From: Kitasatospora griseola
GTDB taxonomy: Bacteria > Actinomycetota > Actinomycetes > Streptomycetales > Streptomycetaceae
DNA length: 49,990 nt
NCBI RefSeq assembly: GCF_014648555.1
Contig: NZ_BMRI01000009.1
Span: 68,819-118,808, forward strand
Reading direction: 5' to 3'
Positions 45,227-49,990 of the stretch are shown here, piece after piece (position 1 is the first letter of the stretch; every line of letters begins with the position of its first letter). Below the pieces are notes generated by a model. That model was not told the origin of the DNA. It was given only the letters and a program-made list of their open reading frames with translations, and searched no databases. Position numbers and translations under genes: made by a program.

Positions 45227-46504
45227 TCAGGAGAACAGCAGCTTCCAGGTGTGCGGGCCGGGGTAGCCGTCCGCCTCGGAGCCGGTCCAGCCCTGGGCGC
45301 GCTGGAACGCCTCGACGTTGCGGCGGTCGGCCTCGCCCCAGGCCGGGTCCGGGCCCTGCCGGTAGGAGCTGCCGAAGCCCTTCTTCACCAGCTGGCGGCC
45401 CAGCTGCGCTATGTGGTCGTTGACCTTGCCGGGCCCGAACTTGTCCGTGCCGGGGAACGACGGCGGGCCCGGCGCGGGCGGCGGCGAAGGAGCGGTCACG
45501 GCGGGCGGGATGTCCTTGCCCTTGTGGTGGACCAGGAAGTCCCAGGTGTCCTTGCCCGGGTAGCCGTCGGCCTCCGCGCCGCGCCAGCCCTGCGCCAGCT
45601 GGAACGCCTCGGTGGCCCTGCGGTCGGCTTCGCCCCAGTCCGGGCTCGGTCCCTCCCGGTAGAACCGCCCGCCGCCGCGTTCCACCAGCATCCGGCCCAG
45701 CCGGGTCACGTAGTCGTTGACCTTGCCGGGCCCGAACCTGTCCGCGCCCGGGAACGCGTCGGCCCCGTCCGGCGCCGGCATCGGCAGGCTCAACCCCCGG
45801 TACCGGTACGGCAGGTAGCCACTTGAGTTGCTCCAGTAGGCGTACGGGGTGCTGCGTTCGGTGGTGCCCGGGCGGGTCTGCTCCAGCGCCGTGTACTTGG
45901 TGTGCGCCGCGTCCACCCAGCCGCCGAACAGCACAGCGTGCGAGCCGCCCTGCGGGTCGTTCGCGTTGTTGTAGATCAGCACGTCGCCCGGCTGGAGGTC
46001 GTCCTTGGCGATCCGGACGGCGAAGTCCGGCAGCGTCCAGGTGGTCTGACTGCTGCCCAGGTTCCAGGCCATCGAGATGAACCCGGAGCAGTCCTGGCGG
46101 TAACCGTCCGACCAGTACTTGGTCATGCTGTACGGCACCTTCTGGTCCACCCAGGCCTGGGCCCGGCGCATGATCTCCGCCCGGGTGGTGGCCGGCGGCG
46201 CGGCCACCGCCCGGCGGGACGTCGGGGGCTCGCCGAACGGGCCGGCGACCTGGCCCTGCGGCGAGTTCGCGGTCTGCGGACTGCTGTCGGTGCGCGGTGC
46301 GGCCGCGACCGCCGACGAGACCGCCCCGCCGCCCAGCACACTGCCGACGGCGGCGAGCAGCACCGCCGCCCGCCGCGCGCCACGGGCCTGGATCGTGGCG
46401 CCGCGGCCCGACCGGACGGCGAGCTGCCGCGCCCGAACGCGGGCGGTGCAGCCGCCGCAGGCACAGGACTCGTCCGGTTCGACCTCGCTGAACTCCATCA
46501 GCAC
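45227..46504 (-). CDS. Secreted amidase/endopeptidase-like protein with two C-terminal repeats
   Basis: 425 residues from GTG 46504 (ATG 46498 is two codons later). The N-terminus has a Cys cluster (DESCACGGCTARVRARQL) and a hydrophobic segment (AAVLLAAVGSVLGGGAVSSAVAAAP), consistent with export. The catalytic-like region has C in YRQDCSGFISMAWNLG and H in GGSHAVLFGGWVD, an NlpC/P60-like arrangement. The C-terminus holds two ~75-residue repeats, each beginning FPG-D-FGPGKVND and ending EADGYPG-TW, with WGEADRR and AFQ-AQGW, which look like peptidoglycan-binding modules. Likely cell-wall hydrolase. Confidence 0.85.
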   Translation of the reverse strand: MLMEFSEVEPDESCACGGCTARVRARQLAVRSGRGATIQARGARRAAVLLAAVGSVLGGGAVSSAVAAAPRTDSSPQTANSPQGQVAGPFGEPPTSRRAVAAPPATTRAEIMRRAQAWVDQKVPYSMTKYWSDGYRQDCSGFISMAWNLGSSQTTWTLPDFAVRIAKDDLQPGDVLIYNNANDPQGGSHAVLFGGWVDAAHTKYTALEQTRPGTTERSTPYAYWSNSSGYLPYRYRGLSLPMPAPDGADAFPGADRFGPGKVNDYVTRLGRMLVERGGGRFYREGPSPDWGEADRRATEAFQLAQGWRGAEADGYPGKDTWDFLVHHKGKDIPPAVTAPSPPPAPGPPSFPGTDKFGPGKVNDHIAQLGRQLVKKGFGSSYRQGPDPAWGEADRRNVEAFQRAQGWTGSEADGYPGPHTWKLLFS

Positions 46505-46523
46505 GGGGGACCTGCCTTTCCTC

Positions 46524-46654
46524 GGTGAGTGGGACTCACCTTTCACGGAGGTAGCAGCAAGGACCAGCTGATGGGCGGTCGGACTGGGCAGAACGGGTGA
46601 ACGGCGGGGTGGCGGTGCGGCGTGGTGCCAGTGCGGCAGGGCTGATGGGCGGTC
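46524..46654. repeat. Short inverted and direct repeats upstream of the amidase gene
   Basis: GGTGAGT-GGG-ACTCACC (46524-46540), a perfect 7-bp inverted repeat 20 bp upstream of the start at 46504, could be an operator. GCTGATGGGCGGTC occurs twice, at 46567-46580 and 46641-46654, in the same orientation 74 bp apart. Confidence 0.5.
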
Positions 46655-46669
46655 AGGCCGGGTTCGGCG

Positions 46670-47785
46670 TCACTCCCACTGCCAGCGGATGCCCACCTGG
46701 CCGGGCTGCTGGTCGGCGGTGAGGACGTGGGCGCTCGCGGAGGCGCCGATCCAGAGGGGTTCGCGGTGGCGGTCGGTGTCGGCGCCGGGCGCGCGGTCGA
46801 AGCGTTCGCACTGGACGGGGACGGCGGAGGGGTCGAAGTGGACCTGCAGGACGTACTCCCGCACGGGGGCCGGGAAGAACCGCCCGTAGCTGGTGGTGGG
46901 GCCGGAGTCGGGGAGGTGCACCTCGTACTCGAGCACGGTGGAGTCGCCGAGGGCGAGCGGCCGGTCGAGCAGGAGCTCGGCGACCAGCAGTCCGCTGAGC
47001 GGGCGGCGCCGGATCCGGCCGAGGCGGGCGTGCCGGACGGAGGTGATCTCGGGACAGGTCTCGACGCCCTCGTCGGACTTGTGGACCACGACGTGCCGGG
47101 TGACACCGTCCACGGTGGCGCGCACCACCTGGCGCATCCTCAGCACGTTGCCGCGGCGGGAGGCGTCGACGTAGTAGGCGTCGTGGATGGACTGCCGCTC
47201 CAGCTGGCCGGCCGGCGGGGCGTCGAGTTCGGCGAACACCTCGCCGAGCTCGGTCTCGCCGGGCCAGATCTGTTCGACCCGCAGGCCGTCGGGGGCCGGG
47301 CCCTGGGCGACCCAGCGGCCGCGCGGGCGGGGCGGTCCGAGCAGCGCGGTGAGCGCGGTGTGGCGCAGGCCGAGGAGCTCCTCCAGCAGGTGGACGGCGC
47401 GCAGCGAGGTGGCCCGTTCGGGCTGGCTGCGGCCGCGCCGCCAGTAACTGAGCGTGGTGACGCTGACCCTGACGCCCTGTTTGGCGAGCGCGGCGCGGAT
47501 CCGGTCGAGGCTGAGGCCGCTGTGCTCGATGGCGGCGTTGAGGACCTCGGCGAAGCCGCCCTGCGCGGTGGCGGGCGCGGCGGGCACAGCGGGCGTGGCG
47601 GGGACGGGAGTCGTGGGGGCGGCGGGTGCGGTGGCGGCGGACGGTGCGGATACGGATGCGGTGGTGCGGACGGCGGCCTGCGGGCCGGCCGGCGCGGCGG
47701 GTCCGGCCGGGGGCCGGTCACCGCCGTGTTCGCGCTGGCCGACCAGGCGGAGCCGGCCGGCGTGCTGTGGTTGCTGTGAGCCCAT
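46670..47785 (-). CDS. HTH (XRE-like) transcriptional regulator of unknown target
   Basis: 371 residues from ATG 47785. The first ~75 residues are Ala/Pro/Thr-rich. A DNA-binding region follows (FAEVLNAAIEHSGLSLDRIRAALAKQGVRVSVTTLSYWRRGRSQPER), which reads as an XRE-like helix-turn-helix with a recognition segment ending in WRRGRSQP, then LLEELLGLRHTALTALLG. The C-terminal ~230 residues form a mixed sheet domain (YYVDASRRGNVLRMRQVVRATVDGV, VVHKSDEG, LEYEVHLPDSGP, QVHFDPSAVPVQCERF) that may bind a ligand or partner. Targets unknown. Confidence 0.8.
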   Translation of the reverse strand: MGSQQPQHAGRLRLVGQREHGGDRPPAGPAAPAGPQAAVRTTASVSAPSAATAPAAPTTPVPATPAVPAAPATAQGGFAEVLNAAIEHSGLSLDRIRAALAKQGVRVSVTTLSYWRRGRSQPERATSLRAVHLLEELLGLRHTALTALLGPPRPRGRWVAQGPAPDGLRVEQIWPGETELGEVFAELDAPPAGQLERQSIHDAYYVDASRRGNVLRMRQVVRATVDGVTRHVVVHKSDEGVETCPEITSVRHARLGRIRRRPLSGLLVAELLLDRPLALGDSTVLEYEVHLPDSGPTTSYGRFFPAPVREYVLQVHFDPSAVPVQCERFDRAPGADTDRHREPLWIGASASAHVLTADQQPGQVGIRWQWE

Positions 47786-47971
47786 GCGACACCTTCCCCA
47801 CCCGGCGGGTTCGGCGGGTTCGCCCCGGCTCCGCGGTGCGTCGGAGGTGCGCCGCCGAGTGTGTGGGAACCCTATGCAGGGTTGAGAGGCTACGTCATCA
47901 ATCAGGACATATGACAGTGGTCACGACAAGTATTTCGCAGACGGATCGCGCCGGAAACACTCCTGACACAT

Positions 47972-48009
47972 GGGTGCCGGGAGGACCCGTGAAGGCCCTC
48001 CCGGCACCC
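47972..48009 (-). terminator. Terminator after the sedolisin gene
   Basis: Perfect 13-bp arms GGGTGCCGGGAGG (47972-47984) and CCTCCCGGCACCC (47997-48009), 15 bases beyond the protease stop on the minus strand. The remaining 47786-47971 is the regulator's leader, with no gene seen. Confidence 0.85.
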
Positions 48010-48023
48010 GTGCTGAGCGGCCG

Positions 48024-49990
48024 TCAGGAGGCGGTGAGCGCGGTGTCGTCGATGACGAAGCTGGTCTGCAGCGAGGCGTCCTCGACGCCGGTGAACTTCA
48101 CGGTGACGGTCTGTCCGGCGTACGCGGACAGGTCGACGGTCTTCTGGACGTACCCGGTGCTCTTGTCGAGGTTGGAGTACGTCGCCACCGAGGCGCCGTT
48201 CACCGACAGGGTGAGCTTGTCGTAGGCCGTGGTGCCGGTCTCGGCGGTGTCGACGTGCAGCCAGAAGCTGAAGGCGGCCTTGCAGCCGGCCGGGATGGCC
48301 ACCGACTGGGAGACGGTGTCGGTGTGGGCCGAGCCGTAGCCGTTCATCCAGGCCTTCCAGGAGCCGCTGTGGGCGGCCTCGGAGGCGGAGTTGTCGACCA
48401 CGCCGGTGCTGGTGGTCCAGGGGGCGGCGGTGCCGGTCTCGAAGCCGGCGTTGCCGAGCAGCTGGCCTGCGGTGCAGCCGCCGGTGGGCGGCGGGGTGGT
48501 GCCGCCGGTGCCGAGCAGGGCGCCCGCCAGGCCGTCGGCGATCGGGGTGCCCCAGCCGGTGACCTGGTCGTAGCCGGTCTTGGCGGCGAAGTCCTGGTTC
48601 GAGCCGCTGGTCACGTCGTGCAGCGAGGTGGCGTAGGAGCTGCTGTTGGCGACCGTGTACAGCTTCGGGTTGACCTCGCCCAGGACGGGCTTGGACGCGG
48701 CCTTGGCCTTCTGGTTGTAGAGCGCGGCGAAGCCGGACCACAGCGGGGCGGCCGCGGAGGTGCCGCCGTAGACCTGCCAGCCGGCGGCGGTGCTGCCCTG
48801 GGTGTAGATCGCGAAGCCGCTGGCCGGGTCGGCGTTGGACGAGATGTCGGGCACGGTGCGCATGGTGCCGGTGACGTTGGTGCCGGTCTGCCAGGCGGGC
48901 TTGGCGAACTGGGTGGAGACGCCGCCGCCGGCGGTGCTCCAGGCGCTCTCCGAGCTGTAAGTGGTGCCGGAGACCTTCAGGTTGGTGCCGCCGACGCCGG
49001 TGTTGTACGGGCTGGAGGCGGGGAAGTCCACGGCCTTCACGGTGGAGCCCGAGGTGGAGCGGGTGCAGTCCCGGGAGCCGTCGTCGCCGGACGCCGAGAA
49101 GATCGAGATGCCCTGGGCGGCGGCCTGCTTGAAGGAGTTGTTCACCGCGGTCATCGAGGCGGCGGTGGTGTCCGGCTCGCAGGAGCCCCAGGAGATGGAG
49201 ATGACCGAGACCCGGTTGTCCGCGACGATCTTGGCGGCCATGTCGATCTCGCCCTGGTCGGTGTTGGGCGCCTCGTAGACCAGCTGGGTGGCCTTGGGGG
49301 CGACGCCGCGCACGATCTCCGAGTCCAGCTCGACCTCGCCCTGGCCGTCGCCCGGCTTCGCGTCGTAGTTCGCGCCGTCCACCGAGACGGTGCTGACCGC
49401 CGGACCGGACAGGCCGAACTGGCTGTCGTAGGTGGTCAGGTTGGTGGACTTGTAGCCGTCGAACTCCCAGAGCGCCACGGTGCTGCCGGTGCCGTCCGCG
49501 CCCAGCTGGTTGAGGCGGTAGGCGCCGTCGTAGCCGGCCGGGCCGAAGCCGCTCGGGGTGGCGTGCGGGGTGGACGCCTCGGGCCTGGCGATCCGGGTGG
49601 TGCGCACGGTGTGGTCGTTGAGGCCGCTGACGCCCTCGACCACGCCGGCCAGCACGGCCGGCACCGAGGCGGCGGCGTCGTTGGCGAAGAAGCTCCGGTT
49701 GCCCTGCTGCGGGTCGCTGTAGGTCGACTCGTGGGTGCCGAACGCGGCGGCGACCGCGGAGGTCGAGCCGGTGGCGTTCACCACCTGGCGGTTGGCGCTC
49801 ACCGAGTCGACCTTCAGGCCCTGCGCGGTCAGGAACGCGCGCACCTGGTCCACGTCGGCCTGGGTCGGGCCGAAACGCTCGGTGAACTGCGCGGGCGTCA
49901 GATAGTGCCCGAATTCCGCGGTGCCGGGAGTGCCGACCGCCGAAAGGAAACGGTCCAGTTCCGCGGTGTTGCGCAGCTTCAGGCTGACCG
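48024..49990 (-). CDS. Secreted S53 family (sedolisin/kumamolisin-type) serine peptidase, 5' end outside the window
   Basis: At least 655 residues; the N-terminus runs off the right edge. Pro-kumamolisin domain: LKLRNTAELDRFLSAVGTPG, HYLTPAQFTERFGPTQADVDQVR, VNATGSTSAVAAAFGT. The catalytic domain carries the Glu/Asp pair in GEVELDSEIVRGVAP, SISWGSCEPD, and the nucleophile serine in GGTSAAAPLWSGF; the Ca-binding region is near DVTSGSNQDFAAKTGYDQVTGWG. After a TTPPPTGG linker, a ~140-residue beta-rich C-terminal domain (LLGNAGFETGTAAPW...SFVIDDTAL) resembles P-domain/carbohydrate-binding-like modules. An acid-active extracellular protease is expected from family knowledge. Confidence 0.92.
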   Translation of the reverse strand, partial: VSLKLRNTAELDRFLSAVGTPGTAEFGHYLTPAQFTERFGPTQADVDQVRAFLTAQGLKVDSVSANRQVVNATGSTSAVAAAFGTHESTYSDPQQGNRSFFANDAAASVPAVLAGVVEGVSGLNDHTVRTTRIARPEASTPHATPSGFGPAGYDGAYRLNQLGADGTGSTVALWEFDGYKSTNLTTYDSQFGLSGPAVSTVSVDGANYDAKPGDGQGEVELDSEIVRGVAPKATQLVYEAPNTDQGEIDMAAKIVADNRVSVISISWGSCEPDTTAASMTAVNNSFKQAAAQGISIFSASGDDGSRDCTRSTSGSTVKAVDFPASSPYNTGVGGTNLKVSGTTYSSESAWSTAGGGVSTQFAKPAWQTGTNVTGTMRTVPDISSNADPASGFAIYTQGSTAAGWQVYGGTSAAAPLWSGFAALYNQKAKAASKPVLGEVNPKLYTVANSSSYATSLHDVTSGSNQDFAAKTGYDQVTGWGTPIADGLAGALLGTGGTTPPPTGGCTAGQLLGNAGFETGTAAPWTTSTGVVDNSASEAAHSGSWKAWMNGYGSAHTDTVSQSVAIPAGCKAAFSFWLHVDTAETGTTAYDKLTLSVNGASVATYSNLDKSTGYVQKTVDLSAYAGQTVTVKFTGVEDASLQTSFVIDDTALTAS

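Noticed and set aside
46543..47106. Open frame antisense/alternate to the HTH regulator (Ser/Pro/Arg-rich)
   Set aside because: Low-complexity shadow; the 46670-47785 frame has coherent motifs and codon bias.

Overview
The window is about 50 kb from the chromosomal origin region of a high-GC actinomycete of the Streptomyces/Kitasatospora type. The evidence is the codon bias, many GTG starts, the order rpmH-dnaA-oriC-dnaN-gnd-recF-DUF721-gyrB-gyrA, many DnaA boxes close to TTGTCCACA/TTATCCACA, a 608-residue DnaA with a long proline-rich linker, and lineage-typical neighbours (DUF3566, DLW-39, DUF5324, crgA, class E sortases). I cannot fix genus or species from sequence alone.

Layout. 1-1177 (minus): yidC (partial), yidD, rnpA and rpmH. 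1178-1604: divergent dnaA/rpmH control region with two facing DnaA boxes. 1605-13213 (plus): dnaA, oriC with about 25 DnaA boxes and a bacterial-origin-unwinding-like element, dnaN, gnd, recF, a DUF721 gene, gyrB and gyrA. 13360-17707: DUF3566 membrane protein, a cyclopropane-synthase-like methyltransferase, tRNA-Ile, an unusual HTH-type gene carrying three in-frame DnaA boxes and two DNA palindromes, a DLW-39 small protein and tRNA-Ala. 17789-24500: DUF5324 protein, cyclophilin, rhomboid protease, a second (intergenic) DnaA-box cluster, crgA, DUF881 protein, a small membrane protein, a glutamine amidotransferase and two class E sortases. 24578-32858 (minus): the growth and division signalling cluster fhaA-fhaB-pstP-rodA-pbpA-pknB. 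33210-49990: tRNA-Leu, a NarL-type two-component pair, a DUF2156 (lysyl-PG-synthase-like) protein with a membrane partner, a PAS/GAF/SpoIIE/ATPase phosphatase, a J-domain-rhodanese fusion, a gene remnant, a FUSC-family transporter, a SpoU-type RNA methyltransferase, a secreted amidase-like protein, an HTH regulator and a secreted sedolisin protease (partial).

How it fits together. The left third is replication initiation and supercoiling (DnaA, clamp, RecF, gyrase) around oriC. The middle is peptidoglycan synthesis and septation under Ser/Thr kinase and phosphatase control (PknB, PstP, FhaA/B, RodA, PbpA, CrgA). The right third is regulatory and envelope functions.

The most interesting signals concern DnaA. 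Besides oriC there are two DnaA-box clusters about 12 and 16 kb downstream. One is inside a coding sequence, where three perfect boxes are each encoded by the same codons CCT GTG GAT AAC, and two of them are followed at a fixed distance by a 25-nt palindrome whose arms differ in sequence but remain complementary. I found no insertion sequence, CRISPR array, integrase or antibiotic cluster.
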